A program made the translations under genes and the position numbers. The notes beneath the pieces were generated by a model, which worked only from the letters and a program-made list of their open reading frames with translations, had not been told where the DNA came from and made no database searches. This document shows positions 41,670 to 53,075 of a DNA stretch of 64,000 nt, piece by piece. The stretch is from Caulobacter sp. UNC279MFTsu5.1 (lineage in GTDB: Bacteria > Pseudomonadota > Alphaproteobacteria > Caulobacterales > Caulobacteraceae): positions 124,001 to 188,000 of the forward strand of contig NZ_FORN01000005.1 of NCBI RefSeq assembly GCF_900114015.1. Direction: 5' to 3'. Each line of letters begins with the position of its first letter. Within the stretch, counting starts at the first letter, position 1.

Positions 41670-42959
41670 ATGCAGCGTGAACGGGCCGCTCTGGCCTTCC
41701 TGGCGGCGGCCTGCGCCGCGTCCCTGACCGCGGTCGCGGCCCATGCCGCCGAGGTCGAGGTGGTGCGCGCCGCGCGCCTGCTGGACGTGGCCGCCGGCAA
41801 GTATGTCGACAGGCCGCAGGTGGTGATCACCGACGGGCGGATCTCGGCCGTGGGCAAGGCGGGCGACGCGGTTCCGGCCGGGGCGACGGTGGTCGACCTG
41901 CCGGACGCGACCCTGCTGCCGGGCCTGATCGACATGCACGTGCACTTGGACAGCGTCGCCGAGATCGGCGGCTACAACGGTCTGCAGTACAGCGACGCCT
42001 TCTGGAGCGTGGTGCAGACCGCCAACGCCAAGCGCACGCTGGAGGCCGGCTTCACCACCGTGCGCAACGTGGGCTCGGAGAATTTCGACGACGTGGGCCT
42101 GCGCGAGGCGATCGACGGGGGTTACGTGCCCGGCCCGCGCATCGTCACCGCCACCTACGCCATCGGCGCGACGGGCGGCCACTGCGACCAGACCTTCTTC
42201 CCGCCGTCCATGGACCAGAAGAGCCCCTACAACGTCGACAGCCCCGACGAGGGGCGCAAGGTGGTGCGCACGCTGAAGAAGTACGGCGCCCAGGTGATCA
42301 AGATCTGCGCGACCGGCGGGGTGTTCTCGCACGGCGATGAGCCGGGCCAGCAGCAGCTGACCTTGGCCGAGATGCAGGCGATCGTCGACGAGGCCCACAT
42401 GGCCGGGCTGAAGGTCGCCGCCCACGCCCACGGCGCGGCGGGCATCAAGGACGCCATCCGCGCCGGCGTCGACACCATCGAGCACGCCAGCCTGGTCGAC
42501 GACGAGGGGATCAAGCTGGCGGTCCAGAAGGGCGCCTACTTCTCGATGGACATCTACAACACCGACTACACCCAGGCCGAGGGCGCCCGGAACGGCGTGC
42601 TGGAGGACAATCTGCGCAAGGATCGCGATATCGGCGAGGTGCAGCGCGAGAACTTCCGCAAGGCCCTGAAGGCCGGGGTGAAGATGATCTACGGCACCGA
42701 CGCCGGGGTCTATCCGCACGGCGGCAACGGCAAGCAGTTCGCGGTGATGGTCCGCTATGGCGCGACCCCGCTGCAGGCGATCCAGGCCGCGACGATCACC
42801 GCGTCCCAGGCCCTGGGCCGCGAGAAGGACGTCGGCCAGGTGGCCGTGGGCCGCTACGGCGACCTGATCGGGGTGTTCGGCGATCCGCTGGAGGACATCA
42901 CGACCCTGGAGGAGCCGGTGTTCGTGATGAAGGGCGGGGCGGTGGTCGTGCGGCCCTAG
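41670..42959 (+). CDS. Secreted amidohydrolase (Xaa-Arg/Lys carboxypeptidase-like)
   Basis: 429 residues. The signal peptide is about 1-24 (ending AHA). The amidohydrolase barrel shows HVH in LPGLIDMHVHLDS, the probable carboxylated Lys in QVIKICATGGVFSHGDEPG, His residues in KVAAHAHGAAG and TIEHASLVDD, and the catalytic Asp in KMIYGTDAGVYPHG. This is the pattern of the imidazolonepropionase-like group that includes a Caulobacter carboxypeptidase acting on N-blocked Arg or Lys dipeptides. The exact substrate is uncertain. ATG 41670 is preferred over GTG 41664. The stop overlaps the left end of a dispersed repeat. Confidence 0.85.
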   Translation: MQRERAALAFLAAACAASLTAVAAHAAEVEVVRAARLLDVAAGKYVDRPQVVITDGRISAVGKAGDAVPAGATVVDLPDATLLPGLIDMHVHLDSVAEIGGYNGLQYSDAFWSVVQTANAKRTLEAGFTTVRNVGSENFDDVGLREAIDGGYVPGPRIVTATYAIGATGGHCDQTFFPPSMDQKSPYNVDSPDEGRKVVRTLKKYGAQVIKICATGGVFSHGDEPGQQQLTLAEMQAIVDEAHMAGLKVAAHAHGAAGIKDAIRAGVDTIEHASLVDDEGIKLAVQKGAYFSMDIYNTDYTQAEGARNGVLEDNLRKDRDIGEVQRENFRKALKAGVKMIYGTDAGVYPHGGNGKQFAVMVRYGATPLQAIQAATITASQALGREKDVGQVAVGRYGDLIGVFGDPLEDITTLEEPVFVMKGGAVVVRP

Positions 42960-43058
42960 AGCGCTTGCCGGCCTGATCTCATCAGGCCGCACTCTAGATC
43001 TTTATTCCAACGCATTTTCTTCACGCGAACCGGTGTCCACTTCGCTCGAAAATGCTCT
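42958..43058. repeat. Dispersed 101-bp element with AGAGC/GCTCT ends
   Basis: It starts with AGAGCGCTTGCCGGCCTGAT, forms the hairpin CGGCCTGAT-CTC-ATCAGGCCG at 42969-42989, and ends CTCGAAAATGCTCT. The part reading GAACCGGTGTCCACTTCGCT occurs, from general knowledge, in many alphaproteobacterial intergenic repeats. Its first two bases belong to the amidohydrolase stop codon. The hairpin may terminate that gene. Confidence 0.7.
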
Positions 43059-43170
43059 GGATTGCCGCGCTGCTACAGAATGTCGCGGGGGTGGCGGCGC
43101 GGAGCTTAACGTCAAGGTATCGCGCGGATGCTAGGCCGGTGTCCTGTCGTTGCTGGAGCCGCTCCGGATC

Positions 43171-45282
<2,112 letters not shown>

Positions 45283-45377
45283 AAGAGGGCGGCCCGGCTT
45301 CACCTTTGGCCCGGCAGCGCCTAAATCGTGCGGCTCGCGGCGTTCGCGCCGACCGACCCCCGTTCAAGGCCGCGCCC

Positions 45378-46391
45378 GTGATCACCTTCGAAGACGTCTC
45401 CAAGACCTATGCGGGACCTGGAAAGCAGGGGGGCGACCGCGCCGCCCTGGCCGGCGTCAGCCTGTCGGTCGCGCCCGGCGAGGTGTTCGGGGTGATCGGG
45501 GCCTCGGGGGCGGGCAAGTCCACCCTGATCCGGCTGATCAACGGCCTGGAGAAGCCGTCGGGCGGCAAGGTCGTGGTCGACGGCGACGACGTCGCGGCCC
45601 TGGGCGTCGAGGGGCTGCGGTCCCTGCGCCGCCGGGTCGGCATGATCTTCCAGCACTTCAACCTGCTGTCGTCCAAGACCGTGGCCGGCAATGTCGCCTT
45701 CCCGCTGAAGCTGGCCGGCCGTTCGGACGCCGAGGTCAAGGCGCGTACCGCCGAGCTGCTGGAGCGGGTGGGGCTGACCGATTTCGCCAACAAGTATCCA
45801 GCCCAGCTGTCGGGCGGCCAGAAGCAGCGGGTCGGGATCGCCCGCGCCCTGGCCACCGGCCCCAAGGTGCTGCTGTGCGACGAGGCGACCAGCGCGCTGG
45901 ATCCGGAGACCACCGAACAGATCCTGGAGCTGGTCTCCAATCTCAATCGCGAGCTGGGCCTGACCATCGTGCTGATCACCCACGAGATGGACGTGGTCCG
46001 CCGCGTCTGCGACCGGGTGGCGGTGCTGGAGGGCGGCAAGGTGGTCGAGACCGGCCCGGTCGAGCAGGTGTTCCTGCACCCGGCCAGCGCCACGGCCCGG
46101 CGGTTCGTGACGGAGGCCGATGGCGTTCCCGGCGAGGCCGGCGCCGCGGTCGACGGCCGCGTGGTGCGCCTGACCTTCCGCGGCGAGGCGACCTACAGGC
46201 CGATCCTGGGGGCGGTGGCCCGCGAGACCGGCGTCGACTATTCGATCCTGGGCGGCCGCATCCACCGCCTGCGCGAGACGCCGTACGGCCAGCTGACCCT
46301 GTCCCTGACCGGCGGCGACGTCGAGGCGGCGATCAGGCGCTTCCAGGCCGACGGGGTCCGGGTGGATCTGGTCGCGGAGGCGGGGCGATGA
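45378..46391 (+). CDS. metN: Methionine ABC transporter ATP-binding protein MetN
   Basis: 337 residues. The start is GTG 45378 with AAGG upstream, giving [14 protein letters not shown]. Walker A is GASGAGKST, the signature [15 protein letters not shown], Walker [15 protein letters not shown] and the switch His in LITHEMDVV. The C-terminal NIL domain (about 260-335: [17 protein letters not shown]) senses methionine and inhibits uptake. metI follows with an ATGA overlap. The cognate binding protein is metQ at 48000, after two unrelated genes. Confidence 0.93.
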   Translation: MITFEDVSKTYAGPGKQGGDRAALAGVSLSVAPGEVFGVIGASGAGKSTLIRLINGLEKPSGGKVVVDGDDVAALGVEGLRSLRRRVGMIFQHFNLLSSKTVAGNVAFPLKLAGRSDAEVKARTAELLERVGLTDFANKYPAQLSGGQKQRVGIARALATGPKVLLCDEATSALDPETTEQILELVSNLNRELGLTIVLITHEMDVVRRVCDRVAVLEGGKVVETGPVEQVFLHPASATARRFVTEADGVPGEAGAAVDGRVVRLTFRGEATYRPILGAVARETGVDYSILGGRIHRLRETPYGQLTLSLTGGDVEAAIRRFQADGVRVDLVAEAGR

Positions 46392-47053
46392 GCGCTTTCA
46401 TGGAGAACATCGACTGGTCGGAGATCGGCCAGGCGACGCTCGACACCCTGTCGATGCTGGGCGGCTCGATGGTGCTGACTGTGCTGCTGGGCCTGCCGCT
46501 GGGCGTGATCCTGTTCCTGACCGGACCTAGCCAGATGCTGCACAACCGGATCGCCAACGGCGTGCTGTCGCTGGTGATCAACATCCTGCGCTCAGTGCCG
46601 TTCGTGATCCTGCTGATCGTGATGATCCCGCTGACCGTGGCCCTGGTCGGCACCTCGCTGGGCGTGGCCGGGGCGATCCCGCCGCTGGTGGCCGGCGCCG
46701 CGCCGTTCTTCGCCCGGCTGGTGGAGACGGCCCTGCGCGAGGTCGACAAGGGCGTGATCGAGGCCAGCTTCGCCATGGGGGCCAGGCGCCGGCAGGTGGT
46801 GCTGGGCGCGCTGCTGCCCGAAGCCATGCCCGGCCTGATCGCCGCGGCGACCGTGACGGCCATCGCCCTGGTGTCCTACACCGCCATGGCCGGCGTGGTC
46901 GGGGCGGGCGGCCTGGGGGATCTGGCCATCCGCTTCGGCTACCAGCGCTTCCAGACCGACGTGATGGTGGTGACCGTGGTGCTGCTGCTGGTGCTGGTCC
47001 AGGCGCTGCAGATGGTGGGGGACGCGGTGGTGCGGAAGGTTTCGCACCGGTAG
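46388..47053 (+). CDS. metI: Methionine ABC transporter permease MetI
   Basis: 221 residues with five to six membrane segments. The EAA loop that docks onto MetN is [40 protein letters not shown] is the conserved MetI segment. It imports D- and L-methionine with MetN and MetQ. The ATG overlaps the metN stop. A palindromic repeat follows 9 bp after the stop. Confidence 0.93.
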   Translation: MSAFMENIDWSEIGQATLDTLSMLGGSMVLTVLLGLPLGVILFLTGPSQMLHNRIANGVLSLVINILRSVPFVILLIVMIPLTVALVGTSLGVAGAIPPLVAGAAPFFARLVETALREVDKGVIEASFAMGARRRQVVLGALLPEAMPGLIAAATVTAIALVSYTAMAGVVGAGGLGDLAIRFGYQRFQTDVMVVTVVLLLVLVQALQMVGDAVVRKVSHR

Positions 47054-47062
47054 GCGACTTGA

Positions 47063-47162
47063 GTCCTTCGAGGCTCCGCTTCGCTACGCACCTCAGGATG
47101 AGGAACTCGGCAATAGCGGTCCTCATCCTGAGGTGCGCGCTCCTGAGCGCGCCTCGAAGGAC
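47063..47162. repeat. Palindromic repeat, family E
   Basis: 100 bp with ends GTCCTTCGAGGC and GCCTCGAAGGAC, inner arms CACCTCAGGATGAGGA and TCCTCATCCTGAGGTG, and a GCGCTC..GAGCGC hairpin. It lies directly after metI. Only one copy is in the window; the type is familiar from other alphaproteobacterial genomes. Confidence 0.85.
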
Positions 47163-47206
47163 GCACGACGTTCCCAAGACGTCCCGCGACGACTAGAACC
47201 CCGCGA

Positions 47207-47575
47207 ATGACCGACGACGACATCCCCATCCTGTCCGCTCCGCCGCCCGAGCACTGGGACGAAAGCTTCGCCCAGGGTCTGGTCGGCAAGATCATGCTGG
47301 TGAACCTGACCTTCCTGGACGCCGAGGGCGAGCTGGAGGGGCGCGAGGCCTTTTACGGCGTGGTGATCACCGCCGACGCCGAGGAGGGGATCCTGCTCGA
47401 CCTGCTGGGCCCGCAGGACGGCGACACCACCACCCTGCCGCCCCAGACCTCGAACATCGTCGCGGCCGCGCCGGGGCTCTATCCATTGACAGACGGCGAG
47501 ACGGTCGAGAACCCGGACTTCCTATCCAGCTGGACTATCGCCGGGCCGGAAGAGCCGGCGAACGATCCGGAATAG
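47207..47575 (+). CDS. Hypothetical conserved small protein
   Basis: 122 residues, acidic and soluble: GLVGKIMLVNLTFLDAEGEL, then FYGVVITADAEEGILLDLLG, TLPPQTSNIVAAAPGLYPL and DFLSSWTIAG. This beta-rich pattern (a short Sm-like or SH3-like barrel is possible) is seen in many proteobacterial proteins of unknown function. It interrupts the expected metI-metQ order. The ribosome-binding site is not obvious. Confidence 0.65.
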   Translation: MTDDDIPILSAPPPEHWDESFAQGLVGKIMLVNLTFLDAEGELEGREAFYGVVITADAEEGILLDLLGPQDGDTTTLPPQTSNIVAAAPGLYPLTDGETVENPDFLSSWTIAGPEEPANDPE

Positions 47576-47600
47576 ACAAACCGCTCATCCCGGCGTTTGG

Positions 47601-47849
47601 TCAGCCCTGATCGAACGGAAACGGCAGCCGCCCCGCCTTGAACAGGATCTGCGGGTTCTCGTCGTAGTCGCCCAGCTCGACGTCGGCCGAGGCGGCGAAG
47701 GCGACGACGCCTTCGCGCAGCGGGGCCAGGCGCTCGGCCTTGCGGCGGGCTTCCTCGGCGTCCTTGCAGCCGACCTGCTGCTCGGCCTTCAGGCCCTTGC
47801 CGCGGCCGGCCTTGTAGGCTTGGACGATGTAGACGGTTTCTCGGGCCAT
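47601..47849 (-). CDS. Hypothetical small protein
   Basis: 82 residues from ATG 47849: METVYIVQAYK-like start (MARETVYIVQAYKAGRGKGL), then KAEQQVGCKDAEEARRKAER and VVAFAASADVELGDYDENPQ. It is a short alphaproteobacterial family of unknown function. AGGG lies very close to the start. It is convergent with the 47207-47575 gene and divergent from metQ. Confidence 0.65.
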   Translation of the reverse strand: MARETVYIVQAYKAGRGKGLKAEQQVGCKDAEEARRKAERLAPLREGVVAFAASADVELGDYDENPQILFKAGRLPFPFDQG

Positions 47850-47999
47850 CCCTACCCAGGCGACCTGTTCGGCTCCTGGGTCAAGACGCGAGGCCGAAAT
47901 GATCCAAGACTCTGCGCGCCGGTTCAGGAAAACTGATTTCCCGATCCGCCGGGAAGCGGGCAATACCCTACCCATCCAGTCGCCTTAACGGAGCCGTTC

Positions 48000-48803
48000 A
48001 TGGTCGCCCGCCGCGCCCTTCTCGTCAGCCTCGCCGTCCTGTCCCTCGCGGCCTGCGGCAAGAAGCCCGCCGCCAGCGGCGCCGGCGACACCCTGACCGT
48101 GGCCGCCACGGCCGTGCCCCACGCCGAGGTGTTGGAGTTCATCAAGCCGAAGCTGGCGGCCGAGGGGCTGAAGATCGACATCAAGGTCTTCAACGACTAC
48201 GTCCAGCCCAACATCCAGGTGGCCGAGAAGCGCCTGGACGTGAACTACTTCCAGACCCTGCCGTATCTGGAGACTTTCAACGCCGACAAGGGCACGACCC
48301 TGATCCCGGTGATCGGCGTGCACATCGAGCCGCTGGGCGCCTATTCGCGCAAGGTCAAGGCAATCGGCGAACTGCCCGACGGCGCCGTCGTGGCCATTCC
48401 CAACGAGGGCAGCAACGAGGGCCGGGCCCTGCTGCTGCTGGCGCGCAACGGGGTGATCACCCTGGCCGACCCCAACAAGGCGTTGTCGACCCTGAAGGAC
48501 ATCACCGCCAACCCGAAGAACCTGAAGTTCAAGGAGCTGGAAGGCGCGACCCTGCCGCGCGTGCTCGACCAGGTCGACCTGGCGGTGATCAACACCAACT
48601 ACGCCCTGGACGCCAAGCTGGACCCGTCCAAGGACGCCCTGCTGATCGAGGACAAGAGCAGTCCCTATGTGAATTACCTAGTCGCCCGCCCGGACAACAA
48701 GGACGATCCGCGCGTCCAGAAGCTGGCCGAGGCCCTGACCTCGCCCGAGGTGAAGGCGTTCATGGAGCAGAAGTACCACGGCGCGGTGGTGCCGGCGTTC
48801 TAG
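48000..48803 (+). CDS. metQ: Methionine-binding lipoprotein MetQ (NlpA family)
   Basis: 267 residues. The lipoprotein signal ends LSLAAC with the lipidated Cys19. The NlpA-type binding fold shows LTVAATAVPHAEVLEFIKPK, FNDYVQPNIQVAEKRLDVNY, VAIPNEGSNEGRALLLLARN and DLAVINTNYAL. It delivers methionine to MetNI. It is separated from metNI by a repeat and two unrelated genes, so it must have its own promoter. Confidence 0.93.
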   Translation: MVARRALLVSLAVLSLAACGKKPAASGAGDTLTVAATAVPHAEVLEFIKPKLAAEGLKIDIKVFNDYVQPNIQVAEKRLDVNYFQTLPYLETFNADKGTTLIPVIGVHIEPLGAYSRKVKAIGELPDGAVVAIPNEGSNEGRALLLLARNGVITLADPNKALSTLKDITANPKNLKFKELEGATLPRVLDQVDLAVINTNYALDAKLDPSKDALLIEDKSSPYVNYLVARPDNKDDPRVQKLAEALTSPEVKAFMEQKYHGAVVPAF

Positions 48804-48808
48804 GGCGC

Positions 48809-49303
48809 CTATTCGGTCGGCTGAAGCGCGCTGGTCAGCGGGTCCACCCGCAGCAGCACGGGGCGGTCCAGGCCGCTGTGGGGATCAATCACCGACATCA
48901 CAAGCGGCGTGGCCCTCATCACGGCCACCGAGGCGCCTTGGGGCGTAAAGACCTCCTGCTCGGGATAGCGCGCCACGAGCATGGCGTTGAGCCGGCGAAC
49001 CTCGCCGGGGTCGGTGACCTCAACGGCCTTGGCCGCCAGGGACAAGCCGCGAAGATCGGGGCCGTCGCCGTTGTGCCGCCCGATCGCGATCGAGATCCGG
49101 GGATCCCGCTGCATGTTGGCGAGCTTCTGTCCGTCGCGGGCGATGGCGAAATACAGCGTCAGGCCGTCATGCATGTAGCCGACCAGGGTCGCCTGCGGCC
49201 AGCCGTCCGGGCGCAGGGTGGCCACGGCCATGACCCGGTTTTCCGAGAGGATCCGCAGCGCGGTCTCCCTGAGGGCATCGGCGTCGATGTCTGTCGACGG
49301 CAT
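48809..49303 (-). CDS. Pyridoxamine 5'-phosphate oxidase-like flavin-binding protein
   Basis: 164 residues. The split-barrel fold shows RVMAVATLRPDGWPQATLVG, GLTLYFAIARDGQKLANMQR, RISIAIGR and LSLAAKAVEVTDPGEVRRL, typical of the PNPOx-like family (F420- or FMN-binding oxidoreductases and heme-utilisation proteins). The substrate is unknown. It is convergent with metQ, with 5 bp between the stops. Confidence 0.8.
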   Translation of the reverse strand: MPSTDIDADALRETALRILSENRVMAVATLRPDGWPQATLVGYMHDGLTLYFAIARDGQKLANMQRDPRISIAIGRHNGDGPDLRGLSLAAKAVEVTDPGEVRRLNAMLVARYPEQEVFTPQGASVAVMRATPLVMSVIDPHSGLDRPVLLRVDPLTSALQPTE

Positions 49304-49486
49304 GGCGCGTCTCCTGCTCGCTCGCCGACAGCGTCCCTGTACGGGGCCGCAGAGATCTTGGCGAAGACGGAGCGCGCCAGGATAACACGAACGCCGGCCT
49401 CCCGTTGGCTCTTGCTGAATCGCGTCCTGGCCTAATCTGACATTTCACATTACATATCAGGGCTCGATAATCTTCGGAGCTCCGCC

Positions 49487-50230
49487 TTGCGACAATTGAT
49501 GGCCCCCGACGACGCCCTGGCCGCGGGTGGCCGCGAGCGGATGCTGGTGCTGGACGTCTGCTCGTCCTCGGGCCTGGAGGACTGGTCGCCCGACCTGCAG
49601 AAGGCCAAGGTCTACGAGCGCATCCTGCTGGACCTGATCCTGGGACGCCTGGCGCCGGGCGCGCGGCTGGATGAGCAGTCGCTGGCGGCGCGCTACGACG
49701 CCGGGCTGGCCGGGGTGCGCGACGCCCTGGGGCGGCTGGCCCTGGAGGGCCTGGTGATCCGCAGGGCCCGTTCGGGCACCACCGTCGCCCCGCTGGACCT
49801 GGTCGAACTGCGCCAGGGCTACGAGGCCCGGGCCCTGATCGAGCCGCACTGCGCGGGCCTGGCCGCCAAGCACGCCAGCAAAGCCGAGGCCGACGCCATC
49901 CGCGCGGCCTTCGACGGCGGCGAGCAGGCGGCCCGCGACCGCGACCTGCCGGCCCTGGTGGCCATGGACCAGCGCTTCCACGCCGCCGTGGCCCGGGCCG
50001 GCGGCAACATGGCCCTGGCCCGCATCCTGATCCCCTTGCAGCACAAGGCCGCCCGCTACTGGGTGTTCTCGTTCGGCGCGGCCACTGAGGCCGAGCTGAT
50101 CGCCGACGTCGAGCAGCACCGCGCCGTGGCCGACGTGATCGCCCGCGGCGACGTCGAAGGCGCCAGGCTGGCCATGATGCGCGTGCTCAACATCATGCCC
50201 GAGGCCACCCGACCGATGGTCGAGGGGTAG
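49487..50230 (+). CDS. GntR-family regulator with FCD domain
   Basis: 247 residues from TTG 49487, with GGAG 6 bases upstream; ATG 49499 is the alternative. The winged helix (about 40-105) contains KVYERILLDLILGRLAPGA, DEQSLAARYDAGLAGVRDAL and LALEGLVIRRARSGTTV. The FCD ligand domain (about 110-235) has GYEARALIEPHCAGLAA and MDQRFHAAVARAGGN, with metal-ligand His residues. It lies upstream of a TonB receptor and an MFS transporter in the same direction and is a candidate regulator of them. Confidence 0.85.
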   Translation: MRQLMAPDDALAAGGRERMLVLDVCSSSGLEDWSPDLQKAKVYERILLDLILGRLAPGARLDEQSLAARYDAGLAGVRDALGRLALEGLVIRRARSGTTVAPLDLVELRQGYEARALIEPHCAGLAAKHASKAEADAIRAAFDGGEQAARDRDLPALVAMDQRFHAAVARAGGNMALARILIPLQHKAARYWVFSFGAATEAELIADVEQHRAVADVIARGDVEGARLAMMRVLNIMPEATRPMVEG

Positions 50231-50236
50231 GGCGGA

Positions 50237-50368
50237 GACGCCCCCTCCGTCCGCTTCGCGGCCCCTCCCCCGTTTCAGGGGGGGGAGAAGGACGGCGCCG
50301 CATCCTCCTCACCCGCGATGCGGGGGAGGTGGCGCGCCGTGAATACGCGGCGTGACGGTGGGGGCGTC
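50237..50368. repeat. Long palindromic repeat, family D, copy 2
   Basis: 132 bp with ends GACGCCCCCTCCGTC and GACGGTGGGGGCGTC, and inner CCCCTCCCCCGTTTC and GCGGGGGAGGTGGCGCG. It lies between the GntR-type gene and the TonB receptor promoter. Related copies lie at 11652-11836 and 52923-53047. Confidence 0.85.
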
Positions 50369-50409
50369 TTCAGCGCAGCTAATATCCGCTGCAATATAAT
50401 TCTCTCTGA

Positions 50410-50447
50410 AATGTTACATAACGTTTTGACGAACGTTGCGTAACATT
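50410..50447. promoter_or_regulatory. 38-bp imperfect dyad upstream of the TonB receptor
   Basis: AATGTTAC at 50410 is mirrored by GTAACATT at 50440, and an inner pair AACGTT-like (50420-50425) is mirrored by AACGTT (50432-50437). The dyad lies 50 to 88 bp before the receptor start. The outer halves resemble GTTA..TAAC sites of Fur/Zur-type regulators, but spacing differs; the neighbouring GntR protein is another candidate. Confidence 0.5.
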
Positions 50448-50497
50448 CCATTGGCTAGCTTCGCCGCCCCTGCCTCGGCGGACCTGGAGCTTTCGTG

Positions 50498-52912
50498 ATG
50501 TCTATCCGCGCCTGCCTGCTCGCCTCCGCCATGGCCGTCGGCGTCTTCGCCTCGGGCCAGGCCTTCGCGCGCGATGGGGCCGAGGACGCGGCGCCCCAGG
50601 CCGACGCCGTCGACGCGGTGATCGTCCAGGCGCGCGACAAGGCCGGTCTTTTGGAAAAGCAGCCCAGCGCCACGGTGTTCGGCCTGGAGAAGTCGCTGCT
50701 GGAGACCCCGCGCTCGGCCAGCTTCGTCAGCGACACCACCCTGACCCGCTATGGCATCGAGACCATCGACGGGCTGACGGCGGTCTCGCCAGGGACCTAC
50801 ACCGCCAGCTTCTACGGCGTGCCAGGGGCGCTCAACATCCGCGGCACCCTGGCCGAGAACTATTTCCGCGGCTTCAAGCGAGTCGAGAACCGGGGCACCT
50901 ACTCGACCCCGATCGGCGGCGCGGCCCAGATCGAGATCGTGCGTGGCCCGCCCACTCCGATCTACGGCGCGGGCAAGGTCGGCGGCATGCTGAACTTCAT
51001 CCCCAAGTCGGCGCGCGACGAAGGGCGGTTCCTGACCGACCCCAAGGGCGAACTGACCGCCACCTTCGGGGCCTACGACAAGAAGAATGTCACCGGCCAG
51101 GTCGCCCTGCCGGTCAAGCTGGGCGCGGCCGACGGCGGGATCTACGCCTATGGTGAGCTCGATGACTCCAAGAGCTTCTATCGGGGGCTCCACCCCAAGC
51201 GGCAGCTGGCCGAGGTCTCGGCCGACTTTGACCTGAACAACGGCTGGAGCACGGCCTTCGGCGGCATGGCCTATCACTCGACCGGCGACATCCAGACGCC
51301 GGGCTGGAACCGCCTGACCCAGGACCTGATCGACCACCGGACCTACGTCACCGGCCGCGACACCACCCTGGTCGACGCCGACGGCAATGGGCGGATCACC
51401 CCTGGCGAGGTCGGCTTCTACCCGTTCGGCAGCGCCCTCTACATTCCGTACTTCGGCTCCCCCGCCACCGACGCCAACCATATGCTGGACACTGGGGTGG
51501 GGACCACCAAGCTGGACCCGCGCACCGTCTATGTCAGCGCCGCCGATTTCTCCAAGACCTGGACCAACACCCTTTATTTCGACCTGGCCAAGCGGTTCGG
51601 CGACGACAGCGTGCTGAAGCTGCAGCTGTTCTACGACGACCAGGAGAACAAGCGCTTCGTCTCGTACGGCTATCCCGCCTGGTTCGACAGCTCGGTCTGG
51701 GAGGCGCGGGCCAGCTACGCCTTCAAGCGCGACTTCGGGGCGGTGAGCGCGCAGACCATCGTCGGGGCCGGCTACCGCGACTTCTCCGGCCGCCGCCGCG
51801 AGAGCTTCAACAGCGGCATGATCGCCATCGACCGCCGCGACATCTCGGTCGGGGCCCGGCCCAACGACATCATCGACAGTCCGTTCAGCCTCGAATCGGC
51901 CGGCGTCCAGGGCCTGGAATGGGAGAACGACAACCGCGGCGCCTGGAGCCAGACCGGCCTGTTTTTCACCAGCGACGTGAAGTTCGGCCAGCGCCTGACC
52001 CTGACCCTGGGCGGTCGCTACGACTGGTACGACGTGGCCGCGCACGACACCGGCGCGCTGCCGTTCACCGTCGCCGGCCGCCAGACCGACAGCCGGGGGA
52101 AGGGGACCTACAGCGCCAGCCTGACCTATCAGGCCCCGATCGGATTCATGCCCTATGTCAGCTACGCCAAGGCCTCGGCCCTGGAGGTCAGCCAGGCCGG
52201 CGAGATCGCCCCGGGCCTGGTCGCCGACGGCTCGTGGCTGTCGGACAGTGATCTGGCCGAGGCCGGGGTGAAGTTCCAGCTGCTGCGCGGAACCCTGGTC
52301 GGCTCGCTGGCCGCCTACCGCCAGAACCGCACCCAGCTGTCGGGCCTGACACCGGTGGTGCAGGGCACGCGCGCCAAGGGCGTGGAGCTGGAAGTCCGCT
52401 GGCTGGCTTCGGAGCACCTGAGCTTCACCGCCACGGGCAACGCACAGCACACCACGGTCAAGGGGCCGGACCAGTCGTTCCAGTACATCCCGGCCTATGC
52501 GGCGGGCGTGCCCGGGACCCAGGCCTATGGCGGCAGCTATGTCGTCTGGACGTTCAGCAGCCTGCCGGGGCGCGGCGGCGACTACGATTACACCCTGATC
52601 CCCAAGTCGGTGGTCAGCCTGTACGGCGCCTACACCAGCGACAAGCACGACTGGGGGCAGGCCGGCGTGACCCTGGGCGTCACCCACGTGACCAAGGCCT
52701 CGGGCACGGTGCAGAACGCGGTGACCTATCCCGCCTACGCCGTGGTCAACGCCTCGGCCTATGTGACGCGCGGGCCCTACACCGCCGAGCTCAACATCGA
52801 TAATCTGTTCGACAAGCTCTATTTCACCCCGGACGCCGACACCTACGCCAATCTCGGGGCCTTGCCCGGCAGGGGACGGGAATGGCGCGTGACCCTGAAG
52901 CGGAGCTTTTGA
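50498..52912 (+). CDS. TonB-dependent receptor (siderophore-type plug)
   Basis: 804 residues from ATG 50498 (GGAG upstream; GTG 50495 adjoins). The signal peptide is about 1-24. The plug domain spans about 45-190: ETPRSASFVSDTTLTRYGIE, ALNIRGTLAENYFRGFKR and IEIVRGPPTPIYGAGKVGG. A beta-barrel of 22 strands is expected, ending in VTLKRSF with the terminal Phe used by the BAM machinery. A DADGNGRITPGEVG loop (about residue 293) resembles a calcium-binding EF-hand loop. The substrate is unknown. The MFS gene downstream suggests an uptake pathway across both membranes. Confidence 0.9.
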   Translation: MSIRACLLASAMAVGVFASGQAFARDGAEDAAPQADAVDAVIVQARDKAGLLEKQPSATVFGLEKSLLETPRSASFVSDTTLTRYGIETIDGLTAVSPGTYTASFYGVPGALNIRGTLAENYFRGFKRVENRGTYSTPIGGAAQIEIVRGPPTPIYGAGKVGGMLNFIPKSARDEGRFLTDPKGELTATFGAYDKKNVTGQVALPVKLGAADGGIYAYGELDDSKSFYRGLHPKRQLAEVSADFDLNNGWSTAFGGMAYHSTGDIQTPGWNRLTQDLIDHRTYVTGRDTTLVDADGNGRITPGEVGFYPFGSALYIPYFGSPATDANHMLDTGVGTTKLDPRTVYVSAADFSKTWTNTLYFDLAKRFGDDSVLKLQLFYDDQENKRFVSYGYPAWFDSSVWEARASYAFKRDFGAVSAQTIVGAGYRDFSGRRRESFNSGMIAIDRRDISVGARPNDIIDSPFSLESAGVQGLEWENDNRGAWSQTGLFFTSDVKFGQRLTLTLGGRYDWYDVAAHDTGALPFTVAGRQTDSRGKGTYSASLTYQAPIGFMPYVSYAKASALEVSQAGEIAPGLVADGSWLSDSDLAEAGVKFQLLRGTLVGSLAAYRQNRTQLSGLTPVVQGTRAKGVELEVRWLASEHLSFTATGNAQHTTVKGPDQSFQYIPAYAAGVPGTQAYGGSYVVWTFSSLPGRGGDYDYTLIPKSVVSLYGAYTSDKHDWGQAGVTLGVTHVTKASGTVQNAVTYPAYAVVNASAYVTRGPYTAELNIDNLFDKLYFTPDADTYANLGALPGRGREWRVTLKRSF

Positions 52913-52922
52913 CGATACAGCG

Positions 52923-53047
52923 GGACCCCCTCCGTCCGCTTCGCGGCCACCTCCCCCGTTTCACGGGGGAGGAGATGATATTTTCTCCTCACCCGCATCG
53001 CGGGGGAGGTGGCGCGATGCGAATACGCATCGTGACGGAGGGGGCGT
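52923..53047. repeat. Long palindromic repeat, family D, copy 3
   Basis: 125 bp with ends GACCCCCTCCGTCCG and GTGACGGAGGGGGCGTC, inner CACCTCCCCCGTTTCACGGG and CGCGGGGGAGGTGGCGCGAT. It separates the TonB receptor from the MFS transporter. Confidence 0.85.
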
Positions 53048-53075
53048 CTCTCGCGCCTCGAATGGAAAGCACGGC

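Noticed and set aside
45283..45377. SAM riboswitch upstream of metN
   Set aside because: I could not build a SAM-I, SAM-II or SAM-V core from the 95-bp leader. A covariance-model search would settle it.
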